Source: Roseburia sp. (GTDB taxonomy: Bacteria; Bacillota; Clostridia; Oscillospirales; Ruminococcaceae). From it: a stretch of DNA of 64,000 bases. Numbering within the stretch: position 1 is the first letter of the stretch; every line of letters begins with the position of its first letter. The DNA lies in the NCBI GenBank assembly GCA_023666265.1, contig JAMPCH010000006.1:1-64000 (forward strand), in the 5' to 3' direction. This document shows positions 56,021-64,000 of this stretch, piece by piece. The notes beneath the pieces are model-generated. The model had not been told where the DNA came from. It did not search any database and saw only the letters and a list, made by a program, of their open reading frames with translations. Position numbers and translations under genes: made by a program.

Positions 56021-56881
56021 TTAAATTTCTTCTCTATTCGCGATTTTTACCACCCCGCGAAAGGGTGCGGTGATCGGGAGGAGCGCGTTTCGCGCCGCCG
56101 TCTCGCTCTCAAAGATCCCAAAGACCGCGCTCCCGCTCCCGCTGAGGGCGGCGGCGAGCGCGCCGTTTTTTTTCAGCGCCGCGACGAGCGCGTCGATCCT
56201 TTCGTCGCGGTACAGCTTCTCAAAAACATTATAGACCCCGCCGCTCCAAGCCTTTACCCCGAGGGGGAGGGAGCGGACAAAGCCGTCGAAGTCCGCTCGC
56301 GCGGCGAGCGGCGCGTCGTCATAGGCGCGGTATGCCGCCGCCGTCGAACAGGAGAGATCGGGCTTCACCAGCCCGATCACGAAATCGTTTGGAAGCTCGA
56401 TCGGGGTGATCCTTTCCCCGATCCCGCCGCAGACCGCCGCGCCGCCGACCAGACAAAACGGTACGTCCGCGCCGAGCGACGCGCCCAGCTCGATCAGCCG
56501 CTCCCGAGGGAGCGGCTCGCCGAATAGGCGGTTGAGCGCTTTGAGGACTGTCGCGCCGTCGGTACTGCTCCCGCCGAGACCCGCCTCGGTCGGGATATTT
56601 TTGATAATTCGGATCGAGACCTTCGCCGAAAGTCCCGTCTCGGCGAAAAAGGTGTTCGCCGCCTTCATGGCGATATTCCGCTCGTCGGTCGGGATCGTCG
56701 GATCGCCGGAGAGATAAACTCCATGCTCCGACCCGATCGAGACGACCACCTCGTCATAGAGATCGATCGCGCACATCACGGTATCGAGCGTATGATAGCC
56801 GTTCGCGAGCCGCCCCGTAATGTCGAGATAAAGGTTGATCTTGGCGTAAGCCCGCTCTACGGTACGTTTAATTTCGTTCAT
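56021..56881 (-). CDS. ispE: 4-diphosphocytidyl-2-C-methyl-D-erythritol kinase
   Basis: 286 residues of the GHMP kinase fold: ERAYAKINLYLDITGRLANG, YHTLDTVMCAIDLYD, ATP loop IPTEAGLGGSSTDGATVLKA, LGADVPFCLVGGAAVCGGIG, and ALSGSGSAVFGIFE. It phosphorylates CDP-methylerythritol in the MEP isoprenoid pathway. Usual length. It overlaps the aminotransferase gene by 14 bases (56868-56881), so it is the last gene of the Lrp-aminotransferase-ispE operon. Confidence 0.95.
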   Translation of the reverse strand: MNEIKRTVERAYAKINLYLDITGRLANGYHTLDTVMCAIDLYDEVVVSIGSEHGVYLSGDPTIPTDERNIAMKAANTFFAETGLSAKVSIRIIKNIPTEAGLGGSSTDGATVLKALNRLFGEPLPRERLIELGASLGADVPFCLVGGAAVCGGIGERITPIELPNDFVIGLVKPDLSCSTAAAYRAYDDAPLAARADFDGFVRSLPLGVKAWSGGVYNVFEKLYRDERIDALVAALKKNGALAAALSGSGSAVFGIFESETAARNALLPITAPFRGVVKIANREEI

Positions 56882-58040
56882 GTAAAAACTCCTCGATCCG
56901 CTCGAGCGCGGTCGTGATGTGATGGATCGAATAAGCGTAGCTCACGCGGATATAGCCCTCGCCCGAGTCGCCGAAGGCGTCGCCCGGGACGACCGCGACC
57001 TTCTTTTGATAGATCAGCTCTTGGCTGAAATCCTGAGAGCTGAGCCCCGTCGATCGGATACAGGGGAATACGTAAAACGCGCCCTCCGGCTCAAAGCAAT
57101 GAAGTCCGAGGCGATTAAAGCCGTCCACGATCAGGCGGCGGCGAAGGTCGTATTGACCGACCATATACTCGACCTCCGCGCGACAATCGCGCATAGCGGT
57201 GATCGCGGCGTATTGGCTCGTCGTCGGGGCGCACATGATCGCGTACTGGTGGATTTTCCGAATTTGCTCGAGGATCGGCGCGGGTCCCGCCGCGTAGCCG
57301 AGCCGCCAACCCGTCATCGCGAACGCCTTTGAGAAGCCGTTGACGACGACCGTCCGTTCGCGCATCCCCTCCAGTTCGGCGATCGAGACGTGGCGCTCGT
57401 CGCCGTAGGTCAGCTCGGAGTAGATCTCGTCCGAGAGGACGAGGATCTCCCGATCGCGGAGGATCGCGGCGATTTTTTCGAGATCGCCGCGCCGCATGAC
57501 CGCGCCGGTCGGATTATTCGGATAGGGGAGGACGAGCGCCTTCGTCCGAGGTGTGAGCTTATCGAGTAACAGCTCGGGCGTAAGGCGAAAGAGATCCTCC
57601 TCCCTCGTCTCGATCGGGATGGGTACGCCCCCCGCGAGGCTCACGAGCGGACTGTAACAGACGAAGCTCGGCTCGGGGACGAGGACCTCGTCCCCCGGGG
57701 CGACGATCGCGCGGAAGACCGCGTCGATCGCCTCCGAGCCGCCGACGGTCACGAGGATCTCATGCTCGGGGTCATAGCGAAGGCGGATACGGTCGCTCAA
57801 ATAGTCCGAGATCGCGGCGCGAAGCTCGGAAAGTCCCGCGTTTGAGGTATACGCCGTCCGCCCCTTTTCGAGAGAGCGGATCGCGCTCTTACGGATCGGG
57901 AAGGGGGTCTGGAAATCCGGCTCGCCGACCGAGAGGCTGATGATATTGTCGACCGAGGCGGCGATGTCAAAAAACTTACGGATGCCCGAGAATTTGATCT
58001 CGCGAACCTTTTCCGAAAGAATGTTGTCGTAGTTTATCAC
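56868..58040 (-). CDS. Class I/II aminotransferase (PLP)
   Basis: 390 residues: ISLSVGEPDFQTPFPIRKSA, AYTSNAGLSELRAAISDYLS, VTVGGSEAIDAVFRAI, LPYPNNPTGAVM, LSDEIYSELTYG, PLP Lys in NGFSKAFAMTGWRLGYAAGP. This matches the aspartate/aromatic aminotransferase group I-gamma found beside Lrp-type genes (PatA/AraT-like). Substrate not decided. Its ATG overlaps the Lrp gene stop, so the regulator and enzyme are coupled. Confidence 0.92.
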   Translation of the reverse strand: MINYDNILSEKVREIKFSGIRKFFDIAASVDNIISLSVGEPDFQTPFPIRKSAIRSLEKGRTAYTSNAGLSELRAAISDYLSDRIRLRYDPEHEILVTVGGSEAIDAVFRAIVAPGDEVLVPEPSFVCYSPLVSLAGGVPIPIETREEDLFRLTPELLLDKLTPRTKALVLPYPNNPTGAVMRRGDLEKIAAILRDREILVLSDEIYSELTYGDERHVSIAELEGMRERTVVVNGFSKAFAMTGWRLGYAAGPAPILEQIRKIHQYAIMCAPTTSQYAAITAMRDCRAEVEYMVGQYDLRRRLIVDGFNRLGLHCFEPEGAFYVFPCIRSTGLSSQDFSQELIYQKKVAVVPGDAFGDSGEGYIRVSYAYSIHHITTALERIEEFLHERN

Positions 58041-58516
58041 GGGGAAACCAAGCTCCTTTCGTCGGTGAGACAGTTCGCGAAAAGCGAACCCTTCTCCTTA
58101 TAACGGCGGAGGATAAAGTGGGTCGTCGTCGAGAGGACGCCGTCGATCGGCGCGAGACGGTCGGAGACAAAAAGCGCCACCTCGCGTAGGCTCGACCCCC
58201 GGAGCGTCACCGAGAGGTCAAAAGACCCGCTCATCAGATAAACGCTCTCGACCTCGGGATAGCGCGCGATCTCCCGCGCGATCTCGTCATAGCCGCATTT
58301 CGCCTGGGGCGAGACCTTTAACTCGATAAAGGCGGAGACGCAGTTTTTATCGAACTCCTCCTCGTTGATGATCGCGGAATAGCCGATGATCGTCCCGTCC
58401 TCCTCGAGCTTTTTGAGGCGCTTCGCGACCTCCTCGGCGGAGATCCCGAGCATAACGGCGAGCTGTTCCTCACTGAGCCGCGCGTTCTCGCGCAGCAGGT
58501 CTACCAGTTGCTTCAT
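58037..58516 (-). CDS. Lrp/AsnC-family regulator
   Basis: 159 residues. N-terminal HTH (LVDLLRENARLSEEQLAVML, GISAEEVAKRLKKLEEDGTI) and C-terminal RAM domain (VSAFIELKVSPQAKCGYDEI, YPEVESVYLMSGSFDLSVTL). It likely senses an amino acid and controls the coupled aminotransferase operon. The HTH is slightly short at the N-terminus compared with Lrp. Confidence 0.9.
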   Translation of the reverse strand: MKQLVDLLRENARLSEEQLAVMLGISAEEVAKRLKKLEEDGTIIGYSAIINEEEFDKNCVSAFIELKVSPQAKCGYDEIAREIARYPEVESVYLMSGSFDLSVTLRGSSLREVALFVSDRLAPIDGVLSTTTHFILRRYKEKGSLFANCLTDERSLVSP

Positions 58517-58593
58517 AAAGTTCCTTCCTTTCTCGGCTTATATAGATACTGTTTTTATTTTTTATGGCAGGAGTGCCGTTCGGCGAGTCTCCT

Positions 58594-59406
58594 TTAAATC
58601 GCGATAAATTCCGCTCTCCGCCCCTTAAAGATCGCGATCCGCTCAAACCCCGCCGCCTTCGCGAGTGTGATCCCGTCGGGGATATTTTTCCCGAGGTCGG
58701 CGACGTTGTGCGCGTCCGAGCCGATCGTTAAAATCTCCCCGCCGAGCGCGCGATACCTTTTTATATAGGGGAGGTCGGGGAGGGCTTTCCCGATCTTCTG
58801 GCGATAGCCCGAGGTATTGATCTCGATCCCCTTTCCCCGACGGATCAGCGTTCGGAATATTTCGTCGATCGCGGCTTCGTATTGCTTCATATCGACCGCG
58901 AACCCGTGATCGCCCGCGATATAGCGGAGCGGATAGGTGAGATGTCCCAACACGTCGAAGTCCGCTGTTTCCGCCATTTCGAGGACTTCCTCAAAATAAA
59001 GCGGGAGGAGCTTTTCGGGCGGGTCTTTCCGGTAATCGAGGAAGTAAAAATCCTCATACCCGCGAAGCATATGACAAGAGCCGATCACAAAGTCATAGGG
59101 CGCGGCGGCGAGAATTTTTTCGGCGAGGGCGAGGTCATGGTGGGGCTGTCCAAGCTCGACCCCATAGAGGAAGGCGAGCTTCCCCGCGTATTTCTCCTTT
59201 AGGGGCGGGAGCGCCGTCGCCGCCTCCGCCGCGCTTTTTTCTATTTCATATTCCGGGTCAAAAAATTGATTGACCTCGATATGGTCGGTGAGGGCGTAAT
59301 AGTTTAGCCCGAGCGCGGCGGCGCGGTTGATCATCTCCTCCGCCCCGTCCTCTCCGTCGAAGGAATAGCGGGAGTGGGTATGGAGATCAAAGGGGATCTT
59401 ATTCAT
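58594..59406 (-). CDS. PHP-domain phosphatase (HisK-like)
   Basis: 270 residues with PHP metal motifs: FDLHTHSRYSFDGED, YYALTDHIEVNQFF, YGVELGQPHHD, FVIGSCHML, DFDVLGHLTYPLRY, and EINTSGYRQ..LTIGSDAH. Such enzymes are histidinol phosphatases or general phosphoesterases. No other his genes are nearby. It is separate from the Lrp operon by a gap with a weak motif copy. Confidence 0.88.
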   Translation of the reverse strand: MNKIPFDLHTHSRYSFDGEDGAEEMINRAAALGLNYYALTDHIEVNQFFDPEYEIEKSAAEAATALPPLKEKYAGKLAFLYGVELGQPHHDLALAEKILAAAPYDFVIGSCHMLRGYEDFYFLDYRKDPPEKLLPLYFEEVLEMAETADFDVLGHLTYPLRYIAGDHGFAVDMKQYEAAIDEIFRTLIRRGKGIEINTSGYRQKIGKALPDLPYIKRYRALGGEILTIGSDAHNVADLGKNIPDGITLAKAAGFERIAIFKGRRAEFIAI

Positions 59407-59458
59407 AAAAACCGTCCTTTCCGCGCCTTCCCAAAAAAACTTAATACTGTTTCACTCC

Positions 59459-59528
59459 GAATGTGTAGACAAAAATTCGGCGCAAAATCCATATATCCAA
59501 GCTTTTGCTTGAATTTTTGTACACATTC
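59459..59528. repeat. Large imperfect inverted repeat, second dispersed element
   Basis: GAATGTGTAGACAAAAATTC (59459-59478) pairs with GAATTTTTGTACACATTC (59511-59528) apart from two extra bases. The interior has CGGCGCAAAATCC and AAGC-TTTT-GCTT. A related GTAGACAAAAAATCGGCGC lies at 63974-63992, at the right window edge. Confidence 0.65.
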
Positions 59529-59588
59529 ATGTCGTGAAAAAGTATAAATCCATTATAGCATATTTTTTAATTTTTGTCTATGAAAATG

Positions 59589-59617
59589 TTTACTTTTCTT
59601 GAAAAATATAGTATAAT
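59589..59617 (+). promoter_or_regulatory. Promoter of ACT-UPF0210 operon
   Basis: TTTACT (59589-59594), 17-bp spacer, TATAAT (59612-59617). Confidence 0.65.
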
Positions 59618-59671
59618 AAAGGTTGTGTGATAAAATCAGCCCGAAACGGGACAAGGAAAGGAACGGTTTTT

Positions 59672-59941
59672 ATGAGAGCGGTAGTAGCGGTGATCGGAAA
59701 GGACACGGTCGGGATCTTAGCGCGGGTGAGCGCGATCTGCGCCGAATATAACGCGAACATCATGGACGTGACCCAAACGATCATGCAGGATCTTTTCGCC
59801 ATGACGATGCTGATCGATATTTCAAAGTGCAGTGAGCGGTACGGCGTACTCGCCGATCGGCTCAAAAAATGCGGCGAGGAGATGAACCTCCAGATCCACG
59901 TCATGCACGAGGACATTTTTAATTCCATGCACAAGATCTGA
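59672..59941 (+). CDS. ACT-domain protein, UPF0237 type
   Basis: 89 residues, a single ACT domain: [60 protein letters not shown]. It probably binds an amino acid or related ligand. It is followed by the UPF0210 gene, a pairing conserved across many bacteria, which implies a joint but undefined role. ATG 59672 with AAGGAACGG upstream. Confidence 0.92.
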   Translation: MRAVVAVIGKDTVGILARVSAICAEYNANIMDVTQTIMQDLFAMTMLIDISKCSERYGVLADRLKKCGEEMNLQIHVMHEDIFNSMHKI

Positions 59942-59977
59942 CCGCCTTTGGGGAAGGTGTGCGCCTCGGCGCGCCCC
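59941..59977. repeat. Copy of the GGGAAGG motif between ACT and UPF0210 genes
   Basis: TTTGGGGAAGGTGTGCGCCT followed by CGGCGCGCC; inner GGCGCGCC-type pairing possible. It is one of the copies inside an operon rather than after one. Confidence 0.55.
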
Positions 59978-60015
59978 GGGGAACGGTCAACGGCAGAAAG
60001 GAACGGCGTAAACAT

Positions 60016-61371
60016 ATGCTGAACACAAACGACATTCTTGAAACGATCAAGATGATCCAAGAAGAAAATCTCGACATTCGTACCATTACGATGGGGATCT
60101 CGCTCCTCGACTGTATCGACGGCGACATTGACCGCGCGTGTACGAAGGTCTATGATAAAATGATGCGGCTCGCGGCGAACCACGTCAAGGTCGGCGAGGA
60201 GATCGAGGCGCGGTATGGGATACCGATCATCAATAAGCGGCTCTCGGTCACGCCGATCGCCATGCTCGCGGCGGCGGCGAAGGGTAGCCCCGTTAAATTC
60301 GCCGAAACGCTCGAAAAAGTCGCCGAGGGGACGGGCGTCAACTATGTCGGCGGCTATTCCGCGCTCGTCCATAAGGGCTTCTCGGCGGGGGATCGCGAGC
60401 TGATCGAGTCGATCCCCGAGGCGCTGAGCGCGACGAATAAGGTATGTTCCTCGGTCAATATCGGCTCGACCCGCGCGGGGATCAATATGGACGCGGTCGC
60501 GCTCATGGGGCGGATCATCCGTGACGCGAGCGAAAGGACCGCCGATAACCATTGCTTTGGCGCGGCGAAGATCGTCGTCTTTTGTAACGCCGTCGAGGAT
60601 AACCCCTTTATGGCGGGGGCTTTTCACGGGACGGGCGAGCCGGACTGTGTCATCAACGTCGGGGTGAGCGGACCGGGCGTGGTACGCGCGGCGCTCGCGA
60701 AAATGCCAGACGCGTCGATCGACGAGGTCGCCGACGTGATCAAAAAGACCGCCTTTAAGGTCACGCGTATGGGTCAGCTCGTCGGGACGGAGGCGGGGAA
60801 GGCGCTCGGCGTACCCTTTGGGATCGTCGATCTCTCGCTCGCGCCGACCCCCGCCGTCGGCGACAGCGTCGCCCATATCCTCGAGGAGATCGGCTTAGAG
60901 CGTTGCGGCGCTTACGGGACGACGGCGGCGCTCGCGCTCTTAAACGACGCGGTCAAAAAGGGCGGCGTGATGGCTTCGTCGCGGGTCGGCGGGCTATCGG
61001 GCGCGTTTATCCCCGTCTCCGAGGACGCGGGGATGATCGACGCGGTGAACTGTGGGGCGCTAAAGCTCGAGAAGCTCGAGGCGATGACGGCGGTCTGCTC
61101 GGTCGGGCTGGATATGTTCGTCGTCCCCGGCGATACCCCGGCGGAGATCCTCTCGGCGATCATCGCCGACGAGGCGGCGATCGGTATGGTCAACGGTAAG
61201 ACCACGGCGGTACGCGTGATCCCCGCGATCGGGAAGAAGGAGGGCGAGACGCTCGAATTCGGCGGCTTATTCGGGAGCGGTCCTGTTATGGCGGTGAATC
61301 GCTTTTCGCCCGCGCGGTTCATCTCGCGCGGCGGTCATATCCCCGCCCCGCTCCAGAGCCTTAAAAACTGA
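60016..61371 (+). CDS. UPF0210 (PFL) family protein
   Basis: 451 residues: [93 protein letters not shown]-like text near 140, [16 protein letters not shown] at the end. These define UPF0210, related in fold to glycyl-radical enzymes but without a confirmed reaction. Usual length. Follows the ACT-domain gene in the usual order. AAAGGAACGG precedes ATG 60016. Confidence 0.93.
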   Translation: MLNTNDILETIKMIQEENLDIRTITMGISLLDCIDGDIDRACTKVYDKMMRLAANHVKVGEEIEARYGIPIINKRLSVTPIAMLAAAAKGSPVKFAETLEKVAEGTGVNYVGGYSALVHKGFSAGDRELIESIPEALSATNKVCSSVNIGSTRAGINMDAVALMGRIIRDASERTADNHCFGAAKIVVFCNAVEDNPFMAGAFHGTGEPDCVINVGVSGPGVVRAALAKMPDASIDEVADVIKKTAFKVTRMGQLVGTEAGKALGVPFGIVDLSLAPTPAVGDSVAHILEEIGLERCGAYGTTAALALLNDAVKKGGVMASSRVGGLSGAFIPVSEDAGMIDAVNCGALKLEKLEAMTAVCSVGLDMFVVPGDTPAEILSAIIADEAAIGMVNGKTTAVRVIPAIGKKEGETLEFGGLFGSGPVMAVNRFSPARFISRGGHIPAPLQSLKN

Positions 61372-61395
61372 TCCGCCTTTCTTTTTGATCCTATC

Positions 61396-61480
61396 TTTTT
61401 GGGAAGGAGATCGCCTCGGACGTTCCGCGTAGGTCGGGGGAGAAGGAGCGCGTAAAAGCGCACGCCTTCACCAAAAAAAC
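61396..61480. repeat. Pair of facing motif copies between UPF0210 and recD2 region
   Basis: TTTTTGGGAAGGAG (from 61396) and GCGCACGCCTTCACCAAAAAAA (61459-61479) face each other as ends of an 85-bp unit. This looks like terminal inverted repeats of a very small element, or a terminator pair. Confidence 0.55.
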
Positions 61481-61516
61481 CTCTTTTTCATATAGTGAAA
61501 TAAGGGGGGAGCGGGT

Positions 61517-61648
61517 ATGCAGGCGGTATGGATCTTTTTGGCGGTATTTTGCGGGATCTTCGGCGCGGCGGAGCTTTTACGCCGCGCGTATCGGGCGGTG
61601 ATCGGATATTTTCAACGGAAAGGGGGAGGGCGCGATCGAAACGCGTGA
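61517..61648 (+). CDS. Small single-span membrane protein
   Basis: 43 residues: MQAVWIFLAVFCGIFGAAEL followed by LRRAYRAVIGYFQRKGGGRD and RNA. One membrane helix at about 4-20, then a basic cytosolic tail. GGGGGGAGCGGG precedes the ATG. The stop lies 13 bases before the TTG of recD2 and the basic tail overlaps possible earlier recD2 starts, so they are probably coupled. Function unknown. Confidence 0.6.
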   Translation: MQAVWIFLAVFCGIFGAAELLRRAYRAVIGYFQRKGGGRDRNA

Positions 61649-61661
61649 CGCAATCGAGACC

Positions 61662-63863
61662 TTGAGCGGGACGGTCGAGGACGTGATCTATAAAAACGCC
61701 GAGAACGGCTATATCATCTTAACGCTCGACGTCGACGGCGCGCCCGAGACCGTCGTCGGGACGCTCGGCGAGATCGTCGAGGGCGAGACGCTAAAGCTCC
61801 GCGGGAGCTATGTCACCAACGCGAAGTACGGGAAGCAGTTTAAAGCCGTGACCTGTGAGCGGGCGCTCCCCGAGACGGCGGGCGAGATACGGAAGTATCT
61901 CGGGAGCGGGATCATTAAGGGGGTCGGTCCCTCGCTCGCGAAAAAGATCACCGACGCTTTTGGGACGGATTCGCTCGCGGTCATCGAGGACGACCCCATG
62001 CGGCTCGCGGAGCTGAACGGGATCACGGTCGATAAGGCGCTCTATATCTCCCACGAGTTTCGGCGGCTCAACGGGATCAAGAGCGTGATCGAGTTCTTAC
62101 AGCGGTACGAGATCAGCCCCGTGACCGCCGCCGCCGTCTGGAAGGCGTATGAGGGCGAGAGCGTCTCGGCGATCAAGGAGAACCCGTACCTACTCTGTGA
62201 CCCCGGGATCGAGGTCGATTTTACGACGGCGGATCGGATCGCGCGGGATCTCGAGCTCGACCCTTGGAGCGTCGATCGGATCAAGGCGGGGACGGTCTAT
62301 GTCCTCCGTGAGAACAGCTTCGCGGGGCATACCTGTCTCCCGCGCGAACGGCTCGCGGAGCGCGTCTGCGCGACCCTCGGGGTAAGGGAGGACGTATTCG
62401 AGGACGCGCTTTACGCGGGGATCCGCGAAAAGACCTTCGCCGAGCTCGAGACGGACAAGCGGGTCTATATTTATCTTTATGAATACTACGCCGCCGAGGA
62501 GTATATCGCCGCGAAGCTCGCGATGATGTTAAAGCTCTCCGCCCCGCTTGAGAAGGACTTCTCCGAGGAGATCGCGGGCGTCGAATGGAGCGAGGGGATC
62601 GAGTATCAGGAGCTTCAAAAGGCGGCGATCGCCGCCGCGCTCGGGAATAATCTCTTTATCCTCACGGGCGGACCCGGGACGGGGAAGACGACGACCCTAA
62701 ACGCCGTGATCCGCCTCTGTCGCGAAAAGCGAAAGCGCCTCAGCCTCGCCGCGCCGACGGGTCGGGCGGCGAAGCGGATGTCCGACCTCACGGGTCAGCC
62801 CGCTAAGACGATCCACCGCCTCCTCGAGGTCGATTTCACGAAGGAGGATAAGCTTAAATTTAAGCATAACGAGCTGAATCCCCTAAAGGCGGACGTCGTC
62901 ATCATCGACGAGATGTCGATGGTCGATACCCTCCTCTTTGAGGCGCTTTTACGCGCGGTAAGACCCGAGAGTAAGCTGATCATGGTCGGCGACTCAAACC
63001 AGCTCCCGAGCGTCGGCGCGGGGAACGTCTTACGCGACCTTATGGCGACGCGCCTGATCCCGACGGTCGAGCTAAAGGAGATCTTTCGTCAGGCGGCGGA
63101 GAGCCTCATCGTCACGAACGCTCATAAGATCGTCTCGGGCGAGTTTCCCGAGCTCGACGAGCGAAAGCGCGATTTTTTCTTTATGCCGCGCGAGAGCGAC
63201 GCCGAGACGGCTCAGCTCACGGTCGACCTCGCCAAAACGCGCCTACCCAAAAGCTACGGCTATTCGCCGATCGACGATATCCAGATCCTCTCGCCGACAA
63301 AAATGGGCGCGGCGGGGACAAAGGAGCTGAACCGCGCGCTCCAGACCGCCCTTAACCCGCCCGCGCGGGATAAGCGCGAGCTTCGCTTTTTTGATACCGT
63401 CTTTCGCGCGGGGGATAAGGTCATGCAGGTCCGTAACGACTATGACGTGGCGTGGAAAAAGGACGGCGAGAGCGGTCTCGGGATCTTTAACGGCGACATC
63501 GGGATCATCACCGACGCCGACCCCGCGAACGGTCACCTGACGATCGACTTCGACGGGCGGATCGCGGTCTATACGACCGAGATGTTGAATAAGCTCGAGC
63601 TCGCCTACGCCGTCACGATCCATAAAAGTCAGGGGAGCGAGTACCGCGCGGTCATTATGCCGCTCTCGGGGGTCTCGTCGAACCTCCTCTATCGAAACCT
63701 CCTCTATACCGGGATCACCCGCGCGAGGGAAAACATTATCCTCGTCGGGAGCCGCGCGGTCGTCGCCCAAATGGTCGCGAACGACCGTCGGACGCTCCGC
63801 TATTCCTGTATCCGCTGGCTCTTACAGGATAAGGTGAGCGAGGACGAGGAGACCGCTTTTTGA
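61662..63863 (+). CDS. recD2: RecD2-type DNA helicase
   Basis: 733 residues. N-terminal domain LSGTVEDVIYKNAENGYIIL and helix-hairpin-helix region (YLGSGIIKGVGPSLAKKITD); Walker A LTGGPGTGKTTTLNAVIRLC; APTGRAAKRM; Walker B VVIIDEMSMVDTLLF; VGDSNQLPSVGAGNVLRDL; C-terminal helicase 2B with YAVTIHKSQGSEYRAVIMPL and YTGITRARENIILVG. It unwinds DNA 5' to 3' in repair. The start is uncertain: TTG 61662 lacks a good site; in-frame codons extend upstream to about 61620 without ATG/GTG, with GGGAGGG at 61624-61630 before ATC 61635. Confidence 0.93.
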   Translation: MSGTVEDVIYKNAENGYIILTLDVDGAPETVVGTLGEIVEGETLKLRGSYVTNAKYGKQFKAVTCERALPETAGEIRKYLGSGIIKGVGPSLAKKITDAFGTDSLAVIEDDPMRLAELNGITVDKALYISHEFRRLNGIKSVIEFLQRYEISPVTAAAVWKAYEGESVSAIKENPYLLCDPGIEVDFTTADRIARDLELDPWSVDRIKAGTVYVLRENSFAGHTCLPRERLAERVCATLGVREDVFEDALYAGIREKTFAELETDKRVYIYLYEYYAAEEYIAAKLAMMLKLSAPLEKDFSEEIAGVEWSEGIEYQELQKAAIAAALGNNLFILTGGPGTGKTTTLNAVIRLCREKRKRLSLAAPTGRAAKRMSDLTGQPAKTIHRLLEVDFTKEDKLKFKHNELNPLKADVVIIDEMSMVDTLLFEALLRAVRPESKLIMVGDSNQLPSVGAGNVLRDLMATRLIPTVELKEIFRQAAESLIVTNAHKIVSGEFPELDERKRDFFFMPRESDAETAQLTVDLAKTRLPKSYGYSPIDDIQILSPTKMGAAGTKELNRALQTALNPPARDKRELRFFDTVFRAGDKVMQVRNDYDVAWKKDGESGLGIFNGDIGIITDADPANGHLTIDFDGRIAVYTTEMLNKLELAYAVTIHKSQGSEYRAVIMPLSGVSSNLLYRNLLYTGITRARENIILVGSRAVVAQMVANDRRTLRYSCIRWLLQDKVSEDEETAF

Positions 63864-64000
63864 TTTTTTGGGAAGGAGTACGGGTCGGCGATGATCCGCG
63901 CCTTTTAAAGACCGCGCGGCGGCGGGTCTTATGCGGACGCGATAAACAATTGTACTGATCTGCAATGAAAACCGTAGACAAAAAATCGGCGCAAAACCGC
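63864..64000. other. Gene-free right edge with both dispersed motifs
   Basis: TTTTTTGGGAAGGAG begins near 63865, and GTAGACAAAAAATCGGCGC lies at 63974-63992. No frame of note; the next gene would lie outside the window. Confidence 0.5.

Noticed and set aside
56919-57332. Long frames opposite ispE, aminotransferase, hybrid kinase and other GC-rich genes
   Set aside because: They are antisense shadows caused by high GC; the sense frames have full family motifs.
1-64000. tRNA or rRNA genes
   Set aside because: I saw no cloverleaf with tRNA arm consensus (GGTTCRANNC) and no rRNA stretch. The repeat-array fold is only cloverleaf-like in outline and lacks these motifs.

Overview
The window looks like a piece of chromosome from an anaerobic, spore-forming Clostridia bacterium (Oscillospirales-like; the exact taxon is not determined). 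Support for this: a glycyl-radical NrdD, a CotJC-type spore catalase fragment, MEP-pathway ispE, UPF0210 and ACT proteins, a GH5 cellulase lipoprotein, and canonical SigA promoters with strong AGGAGG ribosome sites. Two base-composition worlds meet near 30.1 kb: a moderately AT-rich left half and a clearly GC-rich right half.

Positions 1 to about 30.1 kb are the early/lysogeny half of a temperate phage or phage-like element, cut by the left window edge. Nearly everything is on the plus strand. In order: (a) an array of five antirepressor-family genes (737-5658) with different DNA-binding modules but, in four of them, a shared leader and N-terminal tag; (b) an immunity-like cluster with a tyrosine recombinase, a divergent XRE regulator next to a perfect palindrome, and a degenerate recombinase-like protein that recalls the SPbeta repressor MrpR/YopR; (c) a recombination and replication module of Erf annealing protein, SSB-like protein, PD-(D/E)XK Fe-S nuclease, DnaB-like helicase (no standard start codon), a primase that lost its zinc ligands, and a full-length DnaE polymerase; (d) small genes and nucleotide enzymes (ThyX-like, guanylate kinase-like, polynucleotide-kinase-like, NrdD, dUTPase), plus a macro-domain protein, a cysteine desulfurase and a DNA methyltransferase; (e) a large serine recombinase at the right end. 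No virion structural genes are in view. An 11-base motif GATTTAGTCAA recurs in four untranslated regions and looks like an element-wide control site.

The element ends at a 3' fragment of a CotJC/manganese-catalase gene (about 30.14-30.30 kb), so the serine recombinase appears to have integrated into that spore-coat gene, as SPbeta does in spsM.

Positions 30.3-64 kb are host chromosome: a VapBC-like toxin-antitoxin pair, a decayed toxin/immunity locus, three tandem 159-bp units each able to fold as a four-way-junction RNA followed by a T run, a DUF362 protein with a cyclophilin-like lipoprotein, an orphan gene with a long structured leader, an XRE-DUF4097 regulator, an MFS/ABC export operon, fruK, a CsoR-controlled copper-type ATPase, Hsp20, a GH5 cellulase, a multi-PAS hybrid histidine kinase, a chemotaxis receptor, ispE-aminotransferase-Lrp, a PHP phosphatase, ACT-UPF0210, and recD2. 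A short motif (TTTTTTGGGAAGG and its complement) is scattered through the intergenic gaps of this part only, which independently supports the boundary at 30 kb.
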